From contig ASNI01000004.1 of assembly GCA_000404785.1 (NCBI GenBank), positions 1 through 64,000 on the forward strand: 64,000 nucleotides of DNA, given 5' to 3'. The first letter of the stretch is position 1. Every line of letters begins with the position of its first letter. The translations under genes and the position numbers were made by a program. The notes beneath the pieces are model-generated. The model ran no database searches and was not told the DNA's origin. It saw only the letters and a list, made by a program, of their open reading frames with translations. Below, in pieces: positions 1 to 7,774 of this stretch. The stretch is from Cloacimonetes bacterium SCGC AAA252-N17 (GTDB lineage: Bacteria; Cloacimonadota; Cloacimonadia; JGIOTU-2).

Positions 1-325
1 AACTCCTTTATCTCAGCTATTTCTAAAATAAGTAAAATATTGCGAATAATTACCAATAAAATTCTATATATCACACTTCAAAATCCAAAATCCAGATATT
101 TATGCTTTGTTGAAAGATGAAGTACAAAAACATACCGCTAATCCCCCAACTGGGGTTTTTAAAGTGAACTCATATATGCTTTTTTGAAAAAATGGTTAAA
201 ATAATGAATATATAAAAAAATACGGATAGAGCGATCAAATTACTAAAAATTATTGATTTAGTATAAATTTCCATTTTATTTGACATGCTTTTCAATTATC
301 TAAACATCTCTGACATAGCGTGTAA
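1..325. other. Non-coding stretch before the riboswitch
   Basis: No convincing reading frame on either strand. The DNA is very AT-rich. A short hairpin, CCCC (144-147) with GGGG (152-155), is followed by five T and could be a weak plus-strand terminator of a gene outside the window. The transcription start for the riboswitch leader should lie here, but I see no clear promoter. Confidence 0.5.
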
Positions 326-530
326 TATATAAGGTGCTTGTGTGCGTGCCATTGGCACAATACCAATAGGGAATTCCGTGAAAATCGGAAGCGGTCCCCG
401 CCACTGTAATCAGCATCTTTTCTAAGGAGACGTCACTGATCCCGATACCCAATCCGCCAGCTGGCGGAGCAAGGTCGGGAATGGGAAGGCATCCTTGTTC
501 GGCTGTAAGCCAGGAAACCTGCCTTATATA
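326..530 (+). promoter_or_regulatory. Cobalamin (B12) riboswitch
   Basis: Leader RNA expected to bind adenosyl- or another cobalamin and shut off the downstream uptake genes. The P1 helix is perfect over nine pairs (TATATAAGG 326-334 with CCTTATATA 522-530). The conserved core is present: GGTGC near 333, CGGTCCCCGCCACTGTAATC around 393-412 (the B12 box), and GCTGTAAGCCAGGAAACCTG near 502-521. A 16-bp palindrome, TCCGCCAGCTGGCGGA (453-468), sits inside a peripheral arm closed by CCCGA/TCGGG and looks like an inserted dispersed repeat that only lengthens that arm. The gene that follows is BtuF-like, which fits. Confidence 0.95.
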
Positions 531-576
531 TTAGACAATTATTTTTCGGCGGAAAGAATAATTCTCATACATTGAG

Positions 577-608
577 AACCCATTTTCCACCGAGATTGGG
601 TTTTTTTT
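577..608 (+). terminator. Riboswitch-controlled intrinsic terminator abutting btuF start
   Basis: AACCCA (577-582) pairs with TGGGTT (597-602) and runs directly into eight T (601-608). The next three bases are the btuF ATG. It is the likely expression platform of the cobalamin riboswitch. Because the hairpin sits where a ribosome site should be, it could also block translation initiation; no separate Shine-Dalgarno sequence is visible. Confidence 0.7.
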
Positions 609-1442
609 ATGAAAAAATTGATGATCCTGTGTGGGCTGCTTCTAACCATAAGCTGCAGCACACCTATCGAACGAGCTGACGCTCCTGATCCGCGAATCGT
701 GGTGCTATCTCCTGAGCTTGCGGAGATAGTCTGTGAGCTCGGAGCTGAAGATAATATTATCGGTATTACTCAGGAATGCAACTACCCTCAAACTCTCCAA
801 CAAAAAAATATTATCGGGAGTTTTAGTGCTCCGAATATAGAAAAAATAGTTGTGCTGGAGGCGGATGCAGTACTTCTTACAGGTATGGAACAGGAAATTT
901 TTAAGCACAAATTGCTGAATCTCAATATCCCCGTCCACCAATTCTATCCTTCATCGATCAAAGCTCTCTATGAAACAATTTTTTCTTTAGGAGAGCTTCT
1001 TCACAAAGAAGAGAAAGCCGATTCCCTGATTCAATACATGCAAGTATCGATTAGTGCAATCGCCAAACCCAGAGAAAACCCTACAATTTACATCGAGATA
1101 TACAACAAACCCCTTATGACCGCTTCTTCCGGTTCCTTTGTAGGAGATGTAATTAAAAAAGCAGGGCTGATAAATATCTTTCCAGAACTGCCACGTGAAT
1201 ACTGCGCTGTTTCATCGGAAAGAGTTGTTGAACTCAATCCTGATATTATTCTTATAACCTATCCAGGTGTAATCAAGAAAGACATCAAAGAGCGATTGGG
1301 CTGGAGTATGATTTCAGCCATTAAAAACGATAGAGTTTTCACAACAGAGGATATCGATCCGGATATTATTCTTCGAGCTGGTCCGAGAATAGTTCAAGGA
1401 ATAGAAAAATTATCACAACTTTCCATTCAACAAAATGAATAA
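609..1442 (+). CDS. btuF: Cobalamin-binding ABC transporter lipoprotein (BtuF-like)
   Basis: Substrate-binding component expected to capture cobalamin in the periplasm and pass it to BtuCD. It has an n-region MKK, a hydrophobic stretch and a lipobox LTISC (Cys16), so it is probably membrane-tethered by lipid. The body is a class III periplasmic-binding fold: IVVLSPELAEIVCELGA near residue 30, then N..IGSFSAPNIEKIVVLEADAV, and a C-terminal VFTTEDID...RAGPRIVQG. Length (277 aa) is usual. It lies just behind a B12 riboswitch and its end overlaps btuC by eight bases, so coupling is likely. The start at 609 is chosen because later ATGs would cut the signal peptide. Family is clear; B12 specificity rests mainly on the riboswitch. 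Confidence 0.9.
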   Translation: MKKLMILCGLLLTISCSTPIERADAPDPRIVVLSPELAEIVCELGAEDNIIGITQECNYPQTLQQKNIIGSFSAPNIEKIVVLEADAVLLTGMEQEIFKHKLLNLNIPVHQFYPSSIKALYETIFSLGELLHKEEKADSLIQYMQVSISAIAKPRENPTIYIEIYNKPLMTASSGSFVGDVIKKAGLINIFPELPREYCAVSSERVVELNPDIILITYPGVIKKDIKERLGWSMISAIKNDRVFTTEDIDPDIILRAGPRIVQGIEKLSQLSIQQNE

Positions 1443-2382
1443 GAAATTATACATTCTCTTCGGATTTATTGCATTACTCATCGTAATATTTGTTTCTTTG
1501 CAGATCGGCGGAAGTTCCATTAATCTTTTTTCACTTACGGAAAGCAGCAGAAACATCCTTTTCAACATACGAATACCACGCATCATTCTTGGCATCGTCG
1601 CCGGTCTTGTGCTTGCAATAAGTGGCGGTGTGCTTCAGGGAATGCTACACAATCCTCTTGCAGACCCTTATCTTCTTGGAATCTCTTCTGGTGCTGCATT
1701 AGGAAGTATTATCGGACTTCTTCTTAAGAAGATATATTTGATGCCGCTTTTCGGTTTCCTAGGTGCGCTTCTGACAATGATACTTGTATGGAAGATCGCA
1801 CAAAAACATCGCCATATTGATAAAACCCGGCTCATCCTTGCGGGCGTTGTCGTGAATATGTTCTTCTCTGCCATCATTGCTTTTCTGATGAGTATTTTTC
1901 ACAAAGACCTTGCTCAAATATTCTCAATTCTTATGGGAAATCTTGGGTTTATTTTTTCACAGTCCACGTCCTTTTTACTCTGGATGATTACAGGTCTATC
2001 TATTGTTGGAGTCATAGTCCTTTACTTTTTCTCAGCAAAGATCAACATTCTTTCAATAGGGGATTATTCGGCAGAAACGCTCGGAGTAAATGTTTACAAA
2101 ACAAGAAAATTCCTTTTCATTCTTACCTCATTTCTCGTTGGCATAATTGTATCTTTTGTTGGAATTATCGGATTTGTAGGACTTATTATTCCTCACATAG
2201 CCCGTCTTCTCATCGGATCTGATAACCGTTATATGCTACCGCTTTCAGCGCTTCTTGGTGCGAGTTTTCTCGTGCTGTCCGATACTATTGCACGTTCTGT
2301 AATGGTTATTGAAATTCCTGTAGGAGTAGTGACCGCCCTTTTCGGTGCGCCATTCTTTGTTTATTTACTAAGAAAAAAATAA
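1435..2382 (+). CDS. btuC: Cobalamin ABC transporter permease (BtuC/FecCD family)
   Basis: Inner-membrane permease of 315 aa with about nine or ten hydrophobic segments. Family landmarks are visible: RIPRIILGIVAG near 46, the GGVLQGMLHNPLADPYLLGI stretch near 65-84 and the C-terminal GFVGLIIPHIARLLIG segment that contacts the ATPase. It should form the translocation path for vitamin B12 with the ATPase encoded at 4859-5653. It overlaps btuF. The matching ATPase is not directly downstream: a minus-strand Fe-S gene set separates them, which is unusual for a btuFCD operon. Confidence 0.92.
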   Translation: MNKKLYILFGFIALLIVIFVSLQIGGSSINLFSLTESSRNILFNIRIPRIILGIVAGLVLAISGGVLQGMLHNPLADPYLLGISSGAALGSIIGLLLKKIYLMPLFGFLGALLTMILVWKIAQKHRHIDKTRLILAGVVVNMFFSAIIAFLMSIFHKDLAQIFSILMGNLGFIFSQSTSFLLWMITGLSIVGVIVLYFFSAKINILSIGDYSAETLGVNVYKTRKFLFILTSFLVGIIVSFVGIIGFVGLIIPHIARLLIGSDNRYMLPLSALLGASFLVLSDTIARSVMVIEIPVGVVTALFGAPFFVYLLRKK

Positions 2383-2486
2383 ATCGTTCTTTATATATTT
2401 ATAGAGTGTAGATGAGCATTAGTTACTTAATTCTCAATTCCTTATCTCGAAATAATTTCATTATGGATAGAGGAGAAGAAGAGATT

Positions 2487-2520
<34 letters not shown>

Positions 2521-2554
2521 CTTTGAGGTTTCGGTTTATCCGAGTTAGGTTTCG

Positions 2555-3190
2555 CTAAACCAGCGAAATTTTAACTGAAGCTATCTTCGGAAATTTCTCC
2601 ATACGTTCATTGATTTCATTCTTCACATCATCAATAAACGGATCGTCTTTTTTGATGGCAATTTCAAGCAGAACATTTTTCTTATCATCAATGCCGATAT
2701 ATTTGAGCAGTTTCAAGCTCACGATATCGACACCAACCTTACCGTATATCACTTTCTGAAGTTCTTTTACAATGTTTTTTTTACTGAGACTATCATCAAT
2801 TTTTTTACCGAGATATTTATGTTCCCAATTCTTGATCGCTGAACGAAGCGCATCGACAGCAAGGACAGAGCAGTGCATTTTTATGGGTGGCAGACCACCA
2901 AGTTCGTCAGCTGCCTGTTTCCAGGTTATCTGTTTTGCTGCTTCTATATTTCTACCCATTGCAAGATCAGTAATTATCGAAGCGGTGGCGATATTGGATG
3001 CACATCCATAGGATTGAAATTTGATATCCTCTATGATCTGCGTTTCCGAATTTACCTTGAGATACACTGTTAGCTGATCTCCGCATGCCGGACTTCCCTC
3101 TGTAGCGGAGGCATCCGGGTTATCAATAATTCCTACATTGTGTGGATTTTTGAAATGCTTTATTACTAGTTCCGAATATTTTATTGCCAT
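2555..3190 (-). CDS. Fe-S scaffold protein, IscU domain fused to MIP18-like domain
   Basis: Residues 1-130 are an IscU/NifU-N scaffold on which Fe-S clusters are built. All three ligand cysteines are present (C36 in SPACGDQ, C63 in SYGCASN, C107 in KMHCSVLA), with the usual Asp after the first. Residues about 137-211 look like a MIP18/DUF59 domain (GVDIVSLKLL...IASVKISLV) rather than the Cys-x-x-Cys Nfu domain of classical NifU; the usual Cys of DUF59 is absent. MIP18 proteins work in cluster delivery, so the fusion may join assembly and transfer. Its ATG overlaps the stop of the NifS-like gene (TAATG), so the two are translationally coupled. The scaffold call is firm; the second domain is likely. 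Confidence 0.88.
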   Translation of the reverse strand: MAIKYSELVIKHFKNPHNVGIIDNPDASATEGSPACGDQLTVYLKVNSETQIIEDIKFQSYGCASNIATASIITDLAMGRNIEAAKQITWKQAADELGGLPPIKMHCSVLAVDALRSAIKNWEHKYLGKKIDDSLSKKNIVKELQKVIYGKVGVDIVSLKLLKYIGIDDKKNVLLEIAIKKDDPFIDDVKNEINERMEKFPKIASVKISLV

Positions 3191-4371
3191 TATTGCTCCT
3201 TCTTACCAAGAGGACTTCTTCGGCGAAGTTCTTTTGCTGTTTTTTCCAGTGCATCAACAGTTTTGAGAATATCCTCTTTTGTGACAAATCTATCCAGAGT
3301 AAAACGTACAGAGCCATGAGATTCCTCATGAGTTCGCCCTGTATTCATCAGAATGTAATTTGGCTGAAGATTCTGAGATGAGCATGCAGAGCCGGTTTCA
3401 ACATGAATATTGTCAAAATCGAGCATCATCATTATTGCCTCACCTTCGATATATCGGAATGTTACATTCAGATGAGCTGGACTTCGTTCTCCAAGTGGTG
3501 GTCCGTTCAGAACTGCATCCGGAATTCTCTTCATTATCTCGTCATAGAGCAATTTCTGAAGTTCTCTGTATCGCTCTATCGTCTTATCAAAATCTGTAAA
3601 TGCCATCTCTACAGCTTTCGCAGTCCCAACTATTCCCGGCACATTGATTACCCCCGGTTTCAGTTTATACAATCTTGTAATTCCAAACTGTGTTGGGACG
3701 ATCTCTGTTCCTTTTTTGACATAGAGAATGCCCATACCTTTTGGTCCGTTGAATTTATGCACAGAGATTGAAAGTGAGTCAATTCCAAGTTCTTCGACAT
3801 CAAGTGGGATTTTCGTATAAGCTTCGCAGGAGTCCATGAACAGATATACCTTATGATCAGCTTGATCAAGTATATTTCTGATCGCTTTTGAGTTCTGAAT
3901 TGTGCCAAGAATATGATTTACCTGCGTGAATGCAGCAAGAATGGTATCTGGTCTGATCGCAGCTTCTAATTCATCAAGATTGAGGTGTCCATCTCTGTTG
4001 GCAGAAATGTAGGTTCCCTCAAAACCCTGTTTTTCCATTCCCTGAAAAATAGCCAGAACGGATGGATGTGACACGGTTGAGCAAATGAAATGCTTTCCCT
4101 TTTCTTTATTCGCCTGCAGTATGCCCTGAATGGCGATATTATTCGCATCGGTTCCGCCGGAAGTAAAAGTTATCTCTTCCGATTTTGCATTCATTGAATG
4201 TGCAACTGTTTCCTGCCCCTGCTCGATCACTTCTGCGATCTCGGTTCCAATGCTTGTAAATGATCCTGGATACCAATATTTATCTGTCAAATAGGGCATC
4301 ATTGCGTGTAATACTTCAGGCGCCATGCGAGATGTTTTACAGCTGTCGAGATAAACTTCCTTACCGCTCAT
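3190..4371 (-). CDS. NifS-like cysteine desulfurase, divergent
   Basis: PLP-dependent enzyme expected to take sulfur from cysteine and pass it to the scaffold encoded next. The fold and key residues are there: the PLP lysine K206 in SVHKFNGPKGMG, the active cysteine C330 in ETGSACSS, and GGTDANN near 72. Several normally near-invariant spots differ. The N-terminal DNNATT-type motif reads DSCKTS, the DAVQ motif reads DSCE, and the arginine-rich GT-N loop reads KPGVINV. Length (393 aa) is normal. Its place between an Rrf2 regulator and a scaffold supports Fe-S assembly. The changed substrate and cofactor contacts leave room for altered specificity or for a specialised sulfur donor. Confidence 0.88.
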   Translation of the reverse strand: MSGKEVYLDSCKTSRMAPEVLHAMMPYLTDKYWYPGSFTSIGTEIAEVIEQGQETVAHSMNAKSEEITFTSGGTDANNIAIQGILQANKEKGKHFICSTVSHPSVLAIFQGMEKQGFEGTYISANRDGHLNLDELEAAIRPDTILAAFTQVNHILGTIQNSKAIRNILDQADHKVYLFMDSCEAYTKIPLDVEELGIDSLSISVHKFNGPKGMGILYVKKGTEIVPTQFGITRLYKLKPGVINVPGIVGTAKAVEMAFTDFDKTIERYRELQKLLYDEIMKRIPDAVLNGPPLGERSPAHLNVTFRYIEGEAIMMMLDFDNIHVETGSACSSQNLQPNYILMNTGRTHEESHGSVRFTLDRFVTKEDILKTVDALEKTAKELRRRSPLGKKEQ

Positions 4372-4382
4372 CGAACACTCAG

Positions 4383-4796
4383 TTATTTTTCTTTTTCAAG
4401 AAAGTCAGCAAGTGTGTAGGATTCAAGAAAGTCATTAATATGAGTATTAAAATTATTCCAGAAATCCTGGAAAGAGCAATCGTCAATAAACTCACAGAGC
4501 TTCTCTGTTTTGCGTTCGGTACAGCTATGAATATTAGTTCTGCCGTCAACCGCTTTGATGATATCTTTAGTAGTTATCTTATCAGGATCGCGGGTAAGCA
4601 TATAGCCACCTGTGCGTCCCTTTACAGATTTAACGATCCCGCCTATTCTCATTCTTCTGAAAAGCTTCTCGAGATATTTGTTAGGAATTTTCCTCTTGGT
4701 TGCTATCTTTACAATAGAATAAGGTGCCTCCCTATCCTGGTATGCAAGTTCCTGAAGAGCTCGCAAACAGTAGTCGGTATCAATCGATATTTTCAT
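4383..4796 (-). CDS. Rrf2-family transcriptional regulator (IscR-like)
   Basis: Small winged-helix repressor of 137 aa (MKISIDTDYCLRALQELAYQ...). The helix-turn-helix and wing are recognisable in IPNKYLEKLFRRMRIGGIVKS and KGRTGGYML. Three cysteines at SC-x7-C-x5-C after residue 85 match the cluster-binding loop of IscR, so it probably senses Fe-S status. The start at 4796 is chosen because GGAGG lies six bases upstream; an upstream in-frame ATG would add six residues with no site. It heads the Rrf2-NifS-IscU set and a matching inverted repeat lies over its own promoter, so autoregulation is likely. Confidence 0.88.
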   Translation of the reverse strand: MKISIDTDYCLRALQELAYQDREAPYSIVKIATKRKIPNKYLEKLFRRMRIGGIVKSVKGRTGGYMLTRDPDKITTKDIIKAVDGRTNIHSCTERKTEKLCEFIDDCSFQDFWNNFNTHINDFLESYTLADFLEKEK

Positions 4797-4824
4797 TATG
4801 ACCTCCATGATCATATTTTACTAA

Positions 4825-4853
4825 AACATACAAATCCAGTATGCGAACGTCAA
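4825..4853 (-). promoter_or_regulatory. Promoter and candidate Rrf2 operator for the Fe-S operon
   Basis: Read on the minus strand, TTGACG (4853-4848) and TATGTT (4830-4825) are 17 bases apart, a good sigma-70 type promoter about 30 bases before the rrf2 ATG. The inverted repeat CATAC-N7-GTATG (4827-4843) covers the spacer and -10, a natural place for the repressor to bind. It also overlaps the first possible btuD ATG (4841), arguing for the later btuD start. Confidence 0.55.
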
Positions 4854-4858
4854 TAAAA

Positions 4859-5653
4859 ATGATAAAAACTTCAAATTTAAAATATTCATACTCCGAGAAA
4901 CCTGTTCTGGATAATATTTCATTCACTGTGAACAGTAATGATTTTGTTGGCTTGATCGGACCGAATGGCTCCGGCAAGTCAACTCTCATTAAGTGCCTGT
5001 GTGGTTACATAAGTGACTATCAGGGAGATATTTACCTTCATAATATTCCGCTTTCTGATTACTCGGATATTGAACGTGCACGTAAGGTTTCGGTTGTGGT
5101 ACAGCAACCACACTTTGAGTTCGATTTTACCGTTCGGGATGTCGTGCTGATGGGAAAATATCCCTATCTCGGTTTTTGGCAAAATTACACAAATAAGCAA
5201 ATTGTCCAAACCGAAAACATCCTAAATGAACTCAATATCCATCATCTTTCCGGTCGCCATATCAGTGAACTGAGCGGTGGAGAGTTTCAACTTATCATGA
5301 TCGCCATGGCGCTTAATCAGAACACGGATATTCTTCTTTTTGATGAGCCGGCATCCCATCTTGATATTCATCATCAGATAGGAATTTTCTCACTCTTGCA
5401 AAAACAAAATAAGGAACAGAACAAAACTATTTTAGCAGTTTCTCATAATATCAATCTCGCTGCAGAATTTTGTAATAAGATACTCATTCTGGATAATGGG
5501 CACATTGTTGCTTATGGCAAAACTGAGGATGTTCTGAAAAAAGAAGAATTAAAAAATGTATTTCACGTTCCGATCGAAGTTACAAGAAATCCATTCACGG
5601 GAAAGCCGAATATACTTTATAATTATGCTCAAAATGAAAGTCCTGATGAGTAA
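4859..5653 (+). CDS. btuD: Cobalamin ABC transporter ATPase (BtuD/FecE family)
   Basis: ATP-binding subunit expected to drive BtuC. Walker A GPNGSGKST, Q-loop, signature LSGGEFQL, Walker B ILLFDEP and the switch His in AVSHN are all present. About 264 aa from the ATG at 4859; an ATG at 4841 adds six residues but lies in the neighbouring operator. It faces away from the Fe-S set and is followed by the TonB-dependent receptor, whose start overlaps its end. It has no riboswitch of its own that I can see, so it may be transcribed from an unrecognised promoter or by readthrough from btuC. Confidence 0.9.
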   Translation: MIKTSNLKYSYSEKPVLDNISFTVNSNDFVGLIGPNGSGKSTLIKCLCGYISDYQGDIYLHNIPLSDYSDIERARKVSVVVQQPHFEFDFTVRDVVLMGKYPYLGFWQNYTNKQIVQTENILNELNIHHLSGRHISELSGGEFQLIMIAMALNQNTDILLFDEPASHLDIHHQIGIFSLLQKQNKEQNKTILAVSHNINLAAEFCNKILILDNGHIVAYGKTEDVLKKEELKNVFHVPIEVTRNPFTGKPNILYNYAQNESPDE

Positions 5654-7763
5654 ATTATTTATTGTCATTTCTATTCTTTTCATACTACCTACACTTGTTT
5701 TAGCAGATATTCAGGGGCGCGTCCTCAGCGGAAAAACAGGCAAGCCGATACAGTATGCGTTAGTAAAAACTGCTCATGCCGATCATATTACACTTTCAGA
5801 TAATAATGGCATGTTCTTATTGCCCAGCTGCGAAATTCCATGTAGAATAATTATATCATCACAAGGTTATGAGACAAGAGAATTTACTGTTAACGACCCA
5901 AAAGGCAATATCATTTATCTTTCAATTGACCCCATTAGAATACAGGGATTGAATGTAAGCACAGAAAAAGCAACTTCGCTCAAATTATCCTCTACAGATG
6001 TTGAAATACTCACTCCCGAAAATCTCGGACAAATTGGCACACAGGAATTTGTTTTATCTCATCCTGGATTACTTCTAAAAGAAAGTGCAACCGGTGAGAA
6101 GCAACTGCAGCTTCATGCTTATGAACCGCGTCATTGTGTCTATCTTATAGACGGCATGAAAACAGACAATTCAGCTGGAAACACAGTTACCTCAATTCCC
6201 ATAAACTTGATCGATCACGTAGAAGTTATCTCTCATAATGCAGGTAGCACATCCGGGGAATCGGCAATCGGTGGTATTGTGAACATAGTGCTGAAAAAAT
6301 CCCGCTCACATCTTCACAATCATGATCTCACCTTTCATTCCGGAAATTGGGCAAATTATTCACTAAATTATCAAAACAATCTTGCTTTTGGAAATTCTTC
6401 CGTGTTATGCAATCTTTATGGTCATAGAGCAAAAAACAATTTCAGCTATTATAATGAACAGGAAGAAAAAACGGTCAGACGAACAAACAATGATATTACT
6501 GATGGCTCTCTTGCTTTTCAATTCCGGACAAACCTGAAAGAGAACCTCACTTCTGACTTTTCTCTGCTTTATTATAAAGCCAATAAAGGTATTCCCGGGC
6601 AGTCCACCGATTATGTGTGGTTCGAAAACGCACGAGCAAGGGCAGATAGGGTACATATTAAAAATGAATTACACCTCCCGTTTGGGAAAAACGATTTCAC
6701 GAGTTCTCTCTTTTATCAATTTAACAAAAGCAATTATGAAAATGATACTGAAAATCCCTTTTATGCATACAACTCGGCAAATACAACTTCTGCATTTGAA
6801 GCTCAAATAAAATTGAACACAAAAGGTTCTATTCTGTTTTCGATCTCAAATTGTGGTTTGCGATATGAAACTTACAAATATGATGACCATCTCCATCCTG
6901 AAAGTTCGATATCTCAAAAAGATAGAACTTTCCTCTATCTATCAAACGAAACTTCATGTCCATTTTCTCTTGGACCGCAGGAATTTTCACTCATTCCTTC
7001 CCTTCGTGCTGACTATTTTATCGATGATGATGTCTATCTGTCATCTCACCTTACGCTTGAATATCCAGCACAATCTGGGATTTTTCAGATGAGTATTTCA
7101 GGAGGAAACTCTTTTGCAATGCCGGAATTCAGCTCACTTTTCTGGAAAGGTGACTCACGCGTGCAGGGAAACCCCGATCTTGATCCTGAACGTTCCTATG
7201 GCATGAGCAGCAATGCAAAAATGAAGGTTGGCACATTAATACTTGCTGGTGAAACATATTTCAACCGCATTGAAAATCTCATCTATTGGTATAGAAGCGC
7301 ACTTGGAGTGTGGAAGCCGGAAAATCTTGCCGATGCTGAACTCTATGGCTTTTCGGGTTCTCTGAACTGGGAGGTTTTTAAGAATTTTGAAATTGAATGT
7401 GACGGTTCAAGAAACTACCCTGTCAACAAGACAACATCTTCCGATCATTATGATAAATATCTTACGAATAAACCGCTTCATAAAGTGCAGGGAAAGGTAT
7501 CATACTCATTTATGAATATTAAACTCTTTGCATCAATCCTCGATGTCGGCAAACAATATGATAATTTTAGCAATACCGTTGTAATTGATGGTTATACCAC
7601 TTATGATGCGGGTTTGCATTTAACATCTCAAATAGGCAAAAAAATCAACGCTTCGATAACTTTTCGCATAAATAATATCTTTAATGTACAATACGAAACT
7701 TCAAGAAATGTTCCCTCGCCTGGAATAAATTATGAACTATCCTGCATAATATCTTACAGATAG
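5634..7763 (+). CDS. TonB-dependent outer-membrane receptor, BtuB-type
   Basis: Outer-membrane 22-strand barrel for uptake of a large ligand, probably cobalamin given its neighbours. From the ATG at 5634 it is 709 aa: a signal peptide (LFIVISILFILPTLVLA), a carboxypeptidase-regulatory-like Ig domain (about 25-105), a plug domain with IDHVEVISHNAG and GESAIGGIVNIVLKK, then the barrel. The plug motif is BtuB-like. The annotated start could equally be the ATG at 5646, which overlaps the btuD stop. The chain ends in Y-R rather than the usual terminal aromatic residue. Substrate is inferred from context. Confidence 0.85.
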   Translation: MKVLMSKLFIVISILFILPTLVLADIQGRVLSGKTGKPIQYALVKTAHADHITLSDNNGMFLLPSCEIPCRIIISSQGYETREFTVNDPKGNIIYLSIDPIRIQGLNVSTEKATSLKLSSTDVEILTPENLGQIGTQEFVLSHPGLLLKESATGEKQLQLHAYEPRHCVYLIDGMKTDNSAGNTVTSIPINLIDHVEVISHNAGSTSGESAIGGIVNIVLKKSRSHLHNHDLTFHSGNWANYSLNYQNNLAFGNSSVLCNLYGHRAKNNFSYYNEQEEKTVRRTNNDITDGSLAFQFRTNLKENLTSDFSLLYYKANKGIPGQSTDYVWFENARARADRVHIKNELHLPFGKNDFTSSLFYQFNKSNYENDTENPFYAYNSANTTSAFEAQIKLNTKGSILFSISNCGLRYETYKYDDHLHPESSISQKDRTFLYLSNETSCPFSLGPQEFSLIPSLRADYFIDDDVYLSSHLTLEYPAQSGIFQMSISGGNSFAMPEFSSLFWKGDSRVQGNPDLDPERSYGMSSNAKMKVGTLILAGETYFNRIENLIYWYRSALGVWKPENLADAELYGFSGSLNWEVFKNFEIECDGSRNYPVNKTTSSDHYDKYLTNKPLHKVQGKVSYSFMNIKLFASILDVGKQYDNFSNTVVIDGYTTYDAGLHLTSQIGKKINASITFRINNIFNVQYETSRNVPSPGINYELSCIISYR

Positions 7764-7774
7764 AAAGGAAAAAA

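Noticed and set aside
4260..4856. 198-aa plus-strand frame across the Rrf2 gene
   Set aside because: It is antisense to two well-supported genes, has no ribosome site and no recognisable domain.
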